Shown here: in pieces, positions 11,525 to 21,113 of the stretch
Position numbering within the stretch: position 1 is the stretch's first letter
How the letters are laid out: every line of letters begins with the position of its first letter
NCBI GenBank assembly: GCA_900468065.1
Contig: UBTA01000102.1
Coordinates: 1 to 40,587 of the forward strand
Length of the DNA: 40,587 nucleotides
Direction: 5' to 3'
DNA from: Hyphomicrobiales bacterium
GTDB taxonomy: Bacteria; Pseudomonadota; Alphaproteobacteria; Rhizobiales; Rhizobiaceae
Made by a program: the position numbers and the translations under genes
The notes under the pieces: model-generated
The model's database searches: none
The model's input: the letters and a program-made list of their open reading frames with translations, nothing else
Told to the model about the DNA's origin: nothing

Positions 11525-11589
11525 GACGGATCTCACATCTGCCGCACATCCATCACTCTATCCGTTGCCTGGCGAATTGGAGGAATCCC

Positions 11590-13731
<2,142 letters not shown>

Positions 13732-13897
13732 AGCGAGAATTCGCCACAATTAATCATCGCTGAAAAGTTGTGCTTCCGATTTCAAGGAAATGTCGCATTC
13801 TGTTCTCGTGCTCGGGTGATTCGCCTCATGTGCCTGCGTCCAGGCCGGATTGAGAGCAGAACGACAACGCTAAATGATTTAGCCGGGGGGCAGCGCA

Positions 13898-14086
13898 ATG
13901 CAGAAGCGCGACGACGTCGAAAACTGGGCAGTTTACAGGGCACAACAAATTCTGATGCGCGAGGGCATGGACCTCGCACTGTCGGCGCGCGATTTCGACA
14001 GCGGCGCGATCAGGGCCAAGGGCAAGCTCCTTGCCATGGCGATCGCAGCGTCCCTGGTCGAAGCGTCCTCTGCCAGGGCAGAATGA
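13898..14086 (+). CDS. small hypothetical protein (62 aa)
   Basis: Short ORF with GGGGGG about 6 bases before ATG. The product is charged and amphipathic (MQKRDDVENWAVYRAQQI...), likely helical, with an Ala-rich second half, no signal peptide and no cysteine. I do not recognise a family. It stands alone between the mutase gene and the next small ORF; an overlapping longer frame (13768-14124) has no better claim. The 13732-13897 gap before it shows nothing notable beyond AT-rich stretches suitable for a promoter. Confidence 0.45.
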   Translation: MQKRDDVENWAVYRAQQILMREGMDLALSARDFDSGAIRAKGKLLAMAIAASLVEASSARAE

Positions 14087-14241
14087 TCGGACAGAGCATG
14101 TGCTCCTGCTCCTACCGGCGGTGACACTGCCCGGTGGCTTGTTCTTCGGCTTACTACCCCCAGATCTGGGAATTGCCAGCGCTCCTCAAGGCTTTACTCT
14201 ATCGGCCAAACTGGGTGTGTTTCGAACGGTAGGGTGGAACA

Positions 14242-14448
14242 ATGTCGTTTCTGTCGGACATGGCCTTGAACCAGAGTGAAATCGAAGTGGTCTGTAGCGC
14301 GCTGGAGGAATGGTGCGAGGAAACCCGCACGGCCCTCGACAGCGATGACGGCCGCGACGTCGCCACTGTGATGCTCGGCCTCTACAAGACCGGCCACGGA
14401 ACCAAGGGCGCCATCCTCGAAGCGATGCGCCGCGTCAACGGCGAGTAA
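14242..14448 (+). CDS. small hypothetical protein (68 aa)
   Basis: Acidic soluble 68-residue protein (MSFLSDMALNQSEIEVVCSA...), predicted helical, with two cysteines about 8 residues apart near the centre (VCSALEEWCEE). AGGGTGG precedes the ATG by 6 bases. The Glu/Asp-rich composition and NNC/NNG codon use are normal for this genome, which favours a real gene. It ends 42 bases before the HxlR regulator, and that gap holds the regulator's promoter and operator-like site. Function unknown. Confidence 0.6.
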   Translation: MSFLSDMALNQSEIEVVCSALEEWCEETRTALDSDDGRDVATVMLGLYKTGHGTKGAILEAMRRVNGE

Positions 14449-14453
14449 GAGCG

Positions 14454-14470
14454 ACTTGCAGGATGAAAGC
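14454..14470 (+). promoter_or_regulatory. HxlR-promoter copy of a shared 17-bp operator-like element
   Basis: ACTTGCAGGATGAAAGC lies 20 bases before the HxlR start codon. It differs at only two positions from the element at 15084-15100 ahead of the MFS gene. TTGCAG within it (14456-14461) can serve as -35 with TACATA (14479-14484) as -10 at 17-base spacing, so a bound regulator would cover the promoter. This suggests autoregulation by HxlR. Confidence 0.55.
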
Positions 14471-14490
14471 CGAGGCTCTACATAGGAGCC

Positions 14491-14937
14491 ATGCAGCGCC
14501 GGAACTTCGATGAAATGAACTGTCCCATCGCCCGCACCCTCGACCGGGTGGGCGAATGGTGGAGCATTCTCATCCTGCGGGATGTGTTCTTCGGCCGCAC
14601 CAAGTTCGATGAATTCCAGAAAAGCACCGGCATTGCGCCCAACATCCTGACCCGCAGGCTGAAATCGCTGGTCGAGGCTGGGCTTCTGGAAAAACGCGCC
14701 TATCAGGACCGGCCGGTGCGCTATGAATATCTGCTGACCGACATGGGACGTGAATTGCAGCCGCTGTTGATCGCGCTGTCGATGTTCGGCAACCAGCATT
14801 TCGCCGATCGCGGCGTCACCATGCGGCTGACCGACACGGAAACCGGCGCCGCTGCACTGCCTGTCTATATCGACAGCCTGACAGGCAAGCGGATCGATGC
14901 CGAGAATTTCTCCCTGAAATCAATTCGCCAGGCCTGA
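14491..14937 (+). CDS. HxlR family transcriptional regulator
   Basis: 148-residue winged-helix regulator of the HxlR type, usually dimeric and responsive to reactive electrophiles or aromatic compounds. The family core is clear: MNCPIARTLDRVGEWWSILI, ILRDVFFGRTKFDEFQ, and the recognition region GIAPNILTRRLKSLVEAGLL followed by the wing. The single N-terminal Cys (Cys11) is the residue that senses electrophiles in several relatives. A C-terminal extension of about 40 residues follows the wing. ATG 14491 has AGGAG only 2 bases upstream, and the best -10 ends 6 bases before ATG, so the transcript may be leaderless. It shares an operator-like element with the downstream MFS gene, its likely target. 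Confidence 0.92.
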   Translation: MQRRNFDEMNCPIARTLDRVGEWWSILILRDVFFGRTKFDEFQKSTGIAPNILTRRLKSLVEAGLLEKRAYQDRPVRYEYLLTDMGRELQPLLIALSMFGNQHFADRGVTMRLTDTETGAAALPVYIDSLTGKRIDAENFSLKSIRQA

Positions 14938-15083
14938 ATTTTCCCCGGCCATTGGCACTGCGGTAAACTTCCCTGAGATCGTCAGCGGAGTTCATGTCCT
15001 TGCGCTTTTCCGTCCCTGCCATTCTGGAACTCTCTGATCACCACGGCCACTCTGCGCACCGCGCCTTTCCCTTTCTTCCAGTA

Positions 15084-15130
15084 ACTTGCATCATGAAAGC
15101 TTTTGTATTAGTGACTTGCATATCGATAGT
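15084..15130 (+). promoter_or_regulatory. two operator-like elements ahead of the MFS gene
   Basis: ACTTGCATCATGAAAGC (15084-15100) nearly repeats the element in the HxlR promoter. A second, looser copy, ACTTGCATATCGATAGT (15114-15130), starts exactly 30 bases later, about three helical turns, so both would lie on one face of the DNA. The second is also part of the dyad GTGACT-N11-AGTCAC (15111-15133). They fall 50-100 bases before the MFS start codon. The rest of the 243-base gap (14938-15180) shows no gene. Confidence 0.55.
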
Positions 15131-15180
15131 CACATAGCCCGCATCTCTCCCGATGCCGGCGCCCGTTGAGAACCCTGCCC

Positions 15181-16458
15181 ATGCTCTCCACAACACTTTC
15201 CAGACGGCTTGAACAGCGCGACATCCATTATGGATGGATCGTTGCCGCCACCGCATTCCTCACCATGCTGGTCACCGCCGGAACCATCGGCGCGCCATCG
15301 GTTCTGATCCTTCCACTGCAGAAAGAGTTCGGCTGGGAGGCAACGGAGATTTCGGCGGCGCTTGCAATGCGCTTCATCCTGTTCGGCCTGATGGCGCCGT
15401 TTGCCGCCGCACTGATGAACCGGTTCGGCATGCGTCTGATGGCGCTGACGGCACTGACAGTCGTGTTTATCGGCATGGGACTGTCGCTGTTCATGCGCGA
15501 GGTCTGGCAACTGGTCGTGCTCTGGGGTTTCGTCGTCGGCACCGGTACGGGGCTGACGGCCATGGTGATGGGCGCCACCGTCGCCACCCGCTGGTTTACG
15601 GCCCGGCGTGGTCTCGTCATCGGCCTGTTGACGGCCAGCACGGCCACCGGCCAGTTGGTCTTCATGCCGCTGATTGCGGCTTTGACCGAGGCTTACGGCT
15701 GGCGCGCGGCCATCATGTTCATCCTCGGCATGCTGTTCGTCTGCGCCACGGCCATGCTGCTGTTCATGCGCGACCGGCCATCCGACCTCGGACTGCGCCC
15801 CTATGGCCAGGTGGTGGACGACCCGCCGGCGAGCACATCCCCCAAGACCAATTCACCGATCGACGTGCTGATCGCGGCTTCGAAGACACGGATTTTCTGG
15901 GTGTTGTTCCTGTCGTTCTTCATCTGCGGCGCCTCGACCAACGGGCTGATCCAGACGCATTTCGTCTCGCTCTGCGCCGATTACGGCATGACGGCGATCA
16001 CCGCGACGGGCATTCTCGCCATCATCGGCGTGTTCGATTTTGCCGGCACCGTCGCCTCCGGCTGGCTGTCCGACCGTTACGACAATCGCTGGCTGCTGTT
16101 CTGGTATTACGGCCTGCGCGGACTGTCGCTGCTGTGGCTACCGTTCACCGGCTTCGAATTCCTCGGCCTGTCGATCTTCGCCATTTTCTACGGGCTCGAT
16201 TGGGTGGCCACCGTGCCGCCGACGGTGAAACTCACCGCCCAGCATTTCGGCCGCGAGCGGGCCAATATGGTGTTCGGCTGGGTGTTCACCGGCCACCAGA
16301 TCGGCGCTGCCTTTGCAGCCTTCGGCGGCGGTTTCATCCGCGACAATTATGCGAGCTATCTGCCCGCACTGATGATCGCCGGAGCGCTCTGCCTGATGGC
16401 GGCACCGCTGGTGCTTTCAGCAGGCACGGCCAAGCTTAGGCCGGCAACGGCCGGCTAA
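15181..16458 (+). CDS. MFS transporter
   Basis: Major facilitator superfamily permease of 425 residues with about 12 predicted membrane helices and a central loop (about 210-230). Inner-membrane secondary transporter. It resembles the monocarboxylate/oxalate-formate antiporter type: HYGWIVAATAFLTMLVTAG at the start, RFGMRLMALTAL after helix 2, and GWLSDRYDNRWLLFWYYGLRG in the second half. ATG 15181 is preferred over TTG at 15166; neither has a good ribosome-binding site. Control by the upstream HxlR regulator is inferred from the shared operator-like element. The dehydrogenase gene converges on it with a 6-base gap and a CCGGCT/AGCCGG hairpin (16451-16464) over the stop. Substrate unknown, possibly an organic acid. 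Confidence 0.9.
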   Translation: MLSTTLSRRLEQRDIHYGWIVAATAFLTMLVTAGTIGAPSVLILPLQKEFGWEATEISAALAMRFILFGLMAPFAAALMNRFGMRLMALTALTVVFIGMGLSLFMREVWQLVVLWGFVVGTGTGLTAMVMGATVATRWFTARRGLVIGLLTASTATGQLVFMPLIAALTEAYGWRAAIMFILGMLFVCATAMLLFMRDRPSDLGLRPYGQVVDDPPASTSPKTNSPIDVLIAASKTRIFWVLFLSFFICGASTNGLIQTHFVSLCADYGMTAITATGILAIIGVFDFAGTVASGWLSDRYDNRWLLFWYYGLRGLSLLWLPFTGFEFLGLSIFAIFYGLDWVATVPPTVKLTAQHFGRERANMVFGWVFTGHQIGAAFAAFGGGFIRDNYASYLPALMIAGALCLMAAPLVLSAGTAKLRPATAG

Positions 16459-16464
16459 AGCCGG

Positions 16465-17496
16465 TCAGTTAACGCTGACGGGCTTGGAGCGCATGCGTGA
16501 CACCGTCTCGCGCTCCGCCCGCTTGCAACGCATGGGCGGCAGGTTGCGGTCCATCAGGTCCATATCCTCCAGCACCATGTCGCCCATTTTCTTGAAGGCG
16601 CTGTCGAGCGCTCCGGCCCGGTGGGCGGAGCGGAGAAAACCCTTGAGGCTGCGGACGGGATGATCAAGCGGCAACGGCTCGTCCGGATAGACATCACTCG
16701 CCGCCACGATATGGCCGCTTGAAACCGCCGCCATCAGCGCGTCGAAATCGACGACATTGGCGCGGCTGAGCAGGATGAAGGCAGCGCCCGGGCGCATGCT
16801 GGCGAAAGCCTTGGCGCCAAGGAAATGCTGGTTTTCGCTGGTGACGGCCGCAACGACGAAGATGAAATCGCTCTGCGTCAGCACATCCTCGAGGCTCGAC
16901 GGCTTGACACCGTTGTCGATCAGGATCGAGGCCGGCATCCATGGATCGTAGACACGATTATTGGTGCGGAAACCGGAGAGCACGCGATTCAGCGCTTTGC
17001 CAAGGTCGCCAAAACCGATGATGCCAACATCGGCGCCCGACAGCAGCCGCGCCCTGGCATTGCCCTCGCCGCCCCACAACTCCCGCCCCTCACGGAAATC
17101 GACGTCGGCATCGACGATGCCGCGGGCGATATTGAGCGCCATGGCAAGCCCCATCTCGGCGACCGGCTCGGCAAATACCTGCCCGGTCGTCACCACATGG
17201 ATGCCGCGGGCAAACAGCACCTCATAGGGCATGTTGTTGATCAGGTTGCTCTCGACATTGAGAAGGCAGCGAAGCTGCGGCATGCGCGCCAGCGTCTCGG
17301 CGCTGAGCGGCGGCTGGCCGATGATGTAGCGCGCTTCACCGAGGATTTCGTCACCAAGCCCGGCGATATCGTCCGGGTCGGCTTCGACGATGCGATATTT
17401 GGCTTTCAGCTGCTCCAGTGCCGCCGGCGTGAAGATCAGATCGAGCGTGCGCGGCTCCGGCGCGCAGATGGCCAGAGGCCGTTGCGTTTCAGGCAT
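16465..17496 (-). CDS. D-2-hydroxyacid dehydrogenase family protein
   Basis: NAD(P)-dependent oxidoreductase of 343 residues, of the family that interconverts 2-hydroxy acids and 2-keto acids in the cytoplasm. The Rossmann motif GFGDLG is at 161-166. The catalytic triad is recognisable: Arg245 (LLSRANVVDFDAL), Glu273 (DVYPDEPLP) and His292 (SAHRAG, where relatives usually have PHxAG). ATG 17496 has GGGAGA upstream; an in-frame start 75 bases earlier adds residues not typical of the family. It converges on the MFS gene, which may carry a related acid, but the two are on opposite strands. Substrate not predictable. Confidence 0.9.
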   Translation of the reverse strand: MPETQRPLAICAPEPRTLDLIFTPAALEQLKAKYRIVEADPDDIAGLGDEILGEARYIIGQPPLSAETLARMPQLRCLLNVESNLINNMPYEVLFARGIHVVTTGQVFAEPVAEMGLAMALNIARGIVDADVDFREGRELWGGEGNARARLLSGADVGIIGFGDLGKALNRVLSGFRTNNRVYDPWMPASILIDNGVKPSSLEDVLTQSDFIFVVAAVTSENQHFLGAKAFASMRPGAAFILLSRANVVDFDALMAAVSSGHIVAASDVYPDEPLPLDHPVRSLKGFLRSAHRAGALDSAFKKMGDMVLEDMDLMDRNLPPMRCKRAERETVSRMRSKPVSVN

Positions 17497-17601
17497 GATA
17501 TCGTCTCCCTCGCCGGGCGTGGGAAAGGCCCGGCATTCCTCTTGGCCGAATGTGTATTGATGATCGGCCAATTTGCAAGGCGGCCTGAAGGAAGGATGGG
17601 T

Positions 17602-17919
17602 CTAATAATCGAGGCCGCGCAGCTGGCGCTCAATCGACCGGGGCGTTCCGGGAGACTGGAAGACTGGCCCATTGCCCTTGCGGCAATTGTTGATGGTCCG
17701 GTAGCGCGGCGCAAAGGTGGGATGGCCTTCGCGCTCGACTACCGTCTGTTCGCAGTAGATCCGCGTGGCATCGAACGCCTCTTCCGGGGTCTTCACGCCG
17801 GGCAGATCGGTATAGACCTGGGCAAGCTGAACGGGCGTGGTGGACGGCGGCGTAGCGACGGCGGGAACACCGGACAGAACCAGGGCGGTGGAGAGAAAAA
17901 CAGTCTGCAGGATCAACAT
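17602..17919 (-). CDS. small exported hypothetical protein
   Basis: 105-residue protein with a clear signal peptide (MLILQTVFLSTALVLSGVPAVA, cleavage likely after VATP or near residue 22), so probably periplasmic. The mature part has two cysteines (IYCEQTV and NNCRKGN) that could form a disulfide, and a Pro-rich segment. ATG 17919 is preceded by TTGGAACG, a weak ribosome-binding site. It lies upstream of, and on the same strand as, the dehydrogenase gene, with a 105-base gap holding the latter's leader. The 142-base divergent gap to the RNase D gene carries both promoters. No family recognised. Confidence 0.75.
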   Translation of the reverse strand: MLILQTVFLSTALVLSGVPAVATPPSTTPVQLAQVYTDLPGVKTPEEAFDATRIYCEQTVVEREGHPTFAPRYRTINNCRKGNGPVFQSPGTPRSIERQLRGLDY

Positions 17920-18061
17920 CTACGTTCCAACTGGTACCCGATGAACGCCATGACTCTCCTCCCGGGCATGAGGAGACGGTATCGTTTCTGCGGAAGTTGC
18001 GCTATAGCCCAACGACTTGAACCAAAGTGCTGCACCTTGTCCGGCTGATGTGGGGTTTTCC

Positions 18062-18688
18062 ATGGCAAATACAATACGGCTTCACGAAGGCGACATTTCA
18101 GTTGAAGACGCTGCCCGCTACAAGGGCGCCATCGCCATCGACACCGAAACGCTCGGCCTCATTCCGCGCCGCGACCGACTCTGCGTCGTGCAGCTTTCGC
18201 CCGGCGACGGTACGGCCGATGTGATCCGGATTGCCAAAGGCCAGACGCAGGCGCCGAACCTCGTTGCCATGCTGGAAGACCCAACCCGCCAGAAGATCTT
18301 CCACTTTGGCCGCTTCGATATCGCCGTGCTGTTCCACACGTTCGGCGTGACGACGACGCCGGTGTTCTGCACCAAGATCGCCTCGCGTCTGACCCGGACC
18401 TATACGGACCGGCACGGGCTGAAGGACAATCTGAAGGAACTGCTCGACGTCGATATTTCCAAACATCAACAGTCCTCCGACTGGGCAGCCGAAAAGCTCT
18501 CACAGGCGCAGGTGGAATATGCCGCATCCGACGTGCTGCATCTGCACGCGCTGCGCGACAAGCTGACCGCACGCCTGATCCGCGATGGCCGCGCCGAGCA
18601 CGCCGACGCCTGCTTCGCCTTCCTGCCGACCCGTTCCAAGCTCGACCTGATCGGCTGGGAAGAAACTGATATTTTCGCGCATAGCTGA
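18062..18688 (+). CDS. ribonuclease D-type 3'-5' exonuclease, short form
   Basis: DEDDy-family exonuclease that trims structured RNA 3' ends with two metal ions. All catalytic residues are present: Asp27 and Glu29 (AIDTETLGL), Asp86 (HFGRFDIAV), Tyr153 and Asp157 (EYAASDVLHLHALRDKL). At 208 residues it is the exonuclease domain alone, without the two HRDC domains of E. coli RNase D (about 375 residues); this compact form is common in alphaproteobacteria, which often have a full-length Rnd as well. ATG 18062 is chosen with TGGGGT 8 bases upstream. Its TGA overlaps the next start (TGATG), so the DUF817 gene is translationally coupled. Confidence 0.9.
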   Translation: MANTIRLHEGDISVEDAARYKGAIAIDTETLGLIPRRDRLCVVQLSPGDGTADVIRIAKGQTQAPNLVAMLEDPTRQKIFHFGRFDIAVLFHTFGVTTTPVFCTKIASRLTRTYTDRHGLKDNLKELLDVDISKHQQSSDWAAEKLSQAQVEYAASDVLHLHALRDKLTARLIRDGRAEHADACFAFLPTRSKLDLIGWEETDIFAHS

Positions 18689-19539
18689 TGTGGCCTATCA
18701 GAGATCACCAGACCGGGCCTTTTCTCGAACCCGCACGCGTCTGGATTCGCCGGCAACTTAACAGGCTGCCGCCGGGTCTCGCCGAGTTCGTGCTGTTCGG
18801 ACTGAAACAGGCATGGTCATGCCTGTTTGGCGCGCTTGTCTTGTTTCTGATCATCGCGACCAAGCTTGTCTGGAACCAGGACTGGGTGATCAACCGCTAC
18901 GACGCACTCTTCCTGGCCGCATTGGCGATACAGATCACCTTCCTGCGTCTGAAGATGGAGAGCTGGGAGGAAGCCAAGGTCATCCTGATCTACCATGTGA
19001 CGGGAACGTGCATGGAGATCTTCAAGGTCCGGATGGGATCATGGGTCTATCCAGAGGATGCGGTCTTCCAGATTGCCGGTGTGCCGCTTTTCTCAGGCTT
19101 CATGTACGCCTCCGTCGGCAGCTATATGGCGCGCGCCATCCGCATCTTCGACATGCGGTTCACCCACTATCCGCACTTCGCACTGACAGCCCTACTGGCC
19201 GCCGCCATCTACATCAATTTCTACAGCCATCACTATGTAACCGATCTGCGCCTCGGGCTGTTTGCAGCCACGCTTCTGCTTTTCGGGCGGGTGCGGATCT
19301 ATTTTACCGTGGAACGAAAAGCCCGCTGGATGCAGCTGGTTCTGGCGGCTTTCCTCACCAGCATCTTTCTCTGGATTGCCGAGAACATCGGAACGGCAAC
19401 GGGCATATGGCTTTATCCCGGTCAGACGGAATGGCACATGGTGTCGCTGCAGAAACTGGGCTCCTGGTATCTGCTGCTCTATGTCAGCTTTGTTTTGGTG
19501 ACAATCGTCTGCAGGCCGCAGCCACCCGCATCGCAATGA
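18688..19539 (+). CDS. DUF817 family integral membrane protein
   Basis: 283-residue inner-membrane protein with about 7-8 hydrophobic segments after a basic cytoplasmic N-terminus. DUF817 hallmarks are seen: FGLKQAWSCLFGALVLF, LIYHVTGTCMEIFKVRMGSW, YPEDAVFQIAGVPLFSGFMY, and GTATGIWLYPGQTEWHMV. The conserved Glu, His and Trp residues at membrane borders are typical of the family, but no function is established to my knowledge. The ATG overlaps the TGA of the RNase D gene, so the two are coupled. The stop is followed by a 135-base gap carrying dyads and a CtrA-type box for the next gene. Confidence 0.88.
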   Translation: MWPIRDHQTGPFLEPARVWIRRQLNRLPPGLAEFVLFGLKQAWSCLFGALVLFLIIATKLVWNQDWVINRYDALFLAALAIQITFLRLKMESWEEAKVILIYHVTGTCMEIFKVRMGSWVYPEDAVFQIAGVPLFSGFMYASVGSYMARAIRIFDMRFTHYPHFALTALLAAAIYINFYSHHYVTDLRLGLFAATLLLFGRVRIYFTVERKARWMQLVLAAFLTSIFLWIAENIGTATGIWLYPGQTEWHMVSLQKLGSWYLLLYVSFVLVTIVCRPQPPASQ

Positions 19540-19589
19540 CGAAAAGTGCGATTACCCCCAGGCTACAGCATGAACACAACCTAATGTAT

Positions 19590-19604
19590 CTATTTCGAAA
19601 ATAG
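19590..19604. promoter_or_regulatory. dyad CTATTT-CGA-AAATAG with flanking AACCTA/TAGGTT
   Basis: A 6-3-6 inverted repeat in the promoter region of the next gene, immediately before the CtrA-type box. A second pair, AACCTA (19578-19583) and TAGGTT (19602-19607), partly surrounds it. It could be a binding site for another regulator, or the end of the DUF817 transcript. No T run supports termination. Confidence 0.35.
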
Positions 19605-19605
19605 G

Positions 19606-19620
19606 TTAATCAGACATTAA
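19606..19620 (+). promoter_or_regulatory. CtrA-type box TTAA-N7-TTAA
   Basis: TTAA (19606-19609), seven bases, TTAA (19617-19620) followed by C is a perfect match to the alphaproteobacterial cell-cycle regulator CtrA consensus (TTAA-N7-TTAAC). It is 54 bases before the start of the first protein of the paralogous family. In CtrA-activated promoters the second half-site often overlaps the -35 region; TTATCT at 19643-19648 is a possible -10. A lone TTAAC at 19637-19641 follows. Confidence 0.6.
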
Positions 19621-19674
19621 CAGTTGCCGGTTAGCTTTAACGTTATCTCACGTTGCAAACCAGGCAGAGCTGCG

Positions 19675-21042
19675 ATGATCACACCCCTTCAGTCAAGCGC
19701 TGGAATCGTCACCACCACGCTGATGCAGTCGATGATCGACCAGGCGGAAGAGAAGCGCGCCGAGGACGAGAAGAAGGCGCGCAAGGAAACCAAAGAGGAC
19801 GATATCCTCAAGGCGCGGATTTCGGCCAGCAAGAGCCATGCGGCGCTGAACGACAAGGTCAACGCCCATTTCTTCGGCGCCCTGAAGAGCGACGACAGCC
19901 CCATGACCGAGCTGATCTCGCGTTTTCTGAATATCCTCGGTGTGAGCCGTGACGAAGGCGAGTCCGACATGGATTTCGGTACCCGCGTCGGGGATACACT
20001 GACGCTGGTCTCGATGATCGGCAAGAAGGAGGCGAACCTTCCCATTTCATCACCGATCCCGGGTGGCGCCCAGGAGATCACGCTGGCTCGCTTCCGGGTC
20101 AAAGTCGATGACATCGATGCGGTGCTCGATGGCACTGCCGAAGAGCCGACCGAAATGACGAAGATGGCTGCCCGCTTCGTGACGCGTTACGGTTTGACGC
20201 AGAGCGACGGTGAAGAGGATCTGCCCTATAGCAAGCGCATCGGCGAGACGATGGCGAGCGTGCGCAAATCGATGCCGGTCGATATTGCTGAGCTCGAAAC
20301 CAAGGCCGGTTTGAGGGATCTTGGGATCACCGCGGCCCAACTCGTCGATGCGATCAAAAACCCCACCGGCAAGCAGGCGCAAATCATCCAGGAAGCGCTC
20401 GATGACGCTGCGCGCGATACCGGCACATCGAAGGAAGACAAGCAGATCGCCATCCAGCGGCTGGAGGATATCGCTGATCCGAAATCCATCGAAGAACTCA
20501 AGCTTGAACGGACGCATCAGCCGGACCCGACCCGGGTCGAGACTGATGAAACGCGCAAAGAGCGCGAAGAGCAGATCCAGAAGCTTGAGGCGGGTGAGAA
20601 ACTTCAGGATGTCCAGGAGGTCCAGGAGACGATCGCCGAGGTTAATGATGCCATCCTCAACGCCCCATCCACTGGGACGGACACGACAACGGATGGCGCG
20701 CCTGCCGCCGAGGCCGTTCCTGCCGGCGACCTGCTGGTGACATTGGCTGCCGGTGCCGAAATGGCGAAAGTGGTTGCGGAGGTGGAAAGCGCCACTGACG
20801 ACACCAGCGCAGCACGGATCGAGGCGGCCGATACGGAGACGGGCACAACCAAACAATCCGAGGAAGCCAAGGACGAGGCTGATATGGCCGTGCTTCTGGC
20901 GCGCTCCGGCCCTGGCGATGCAGCCGCACCGGTGGGTGAAGGGGCTTCGGCCGAAGGCATTCTGGCCGTCGGCGCCGATGAAACCGGAATCTACGAAATT
21001 CTCAAGCGTCAGGCCGAAGGGACGAAGGCACACGCTGCCTGA
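19675..21042 (+). CDS. uncharacterised protein, member 1 of a three-paralog family
   Basis: 455-residue acidic, soluble protein with no signal peptide or membrane segment. Layout: short N-terminus MITPLQSSAG; charged likely coiled-coil segment (about 22-50, AEEKRAEDEKKARKETKEDD); NDKVNAHFF (59-67); a roughly 70-residue module at 78-152 and again at 162-232 (second copy ends LVDAIKNPTG); a conserved block ADPKSIEELKLER to EAGEKLQDV (268-313); a low-complexity Ala/Thr/Glu region; and a C-terminal ADETGIYEILKRQ. Paralogous to the next gene throughout and to the gene at 24305 in the module. ATG 19675 matches the paralogs' starts (MITP, MLFP, MLMP); its ribosome-binding site is weak. A CtrA-type box precedes it. 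Function unknown. Confidence 0.85.
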   Translation: MITPLQSSAGIVTTTLMQSMIDQAEEKRAEDEKKARKETKEDDILKARISASKSHAALNDKVNAHFFGALKSDDSPMTELISRFLNILGVSRDEGESDMDFGTRVGDTLTLVSMIGKKEANLPISSPIPGGAQEITLARFRVKVDDIDAVLDGTAEEPTEMTKMAARFVTRYGLTQSDGEEDLPYSKRIGETMASVRKSMPVDIAELETKAGLRDLGITAAQLVDAIKNPTGKQAQIIQEALDDAARDTGTSKEDKQIAIQRLEDIADPKSIEELKLERTHQPDPTRVETDETRKEREEQIQKLEAGEKLQDVQEVQETIAEVNDAILNAPSTGTDTTTDGAPAAEAVPAGDLLVTLAAGAEMAKVVAEVESATDDTSAARIEAADTETGTTKQSEEAKDEADMAVLLARSGPGDAAAPVGEGASAEGILAVGADETGIYEILKRQAEGTKAHAA

Positions 21043-21113
21043 TCGGCCACGGACCATTGAACGACACAACAGAGCGTCCACCATGACGCATCAACGGATT
21101 GGATCGATTTGAC

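Noticed and set aside
10695..11589. Cobalamin riboswitch upstream of the B12-dependent mutase
   Set aside because: Looked for a B12-box-like segment and the typical long branched leader; nothing convincing, and the structures present look like dispersed repeats.
13768..14124. 118-codon frame overlapping the 62-aa small gene
   Set aside because: No ribosome-binding site and poor composition; the shorter frame at 13898 has a purine-rich site and a more protein-like sequence.
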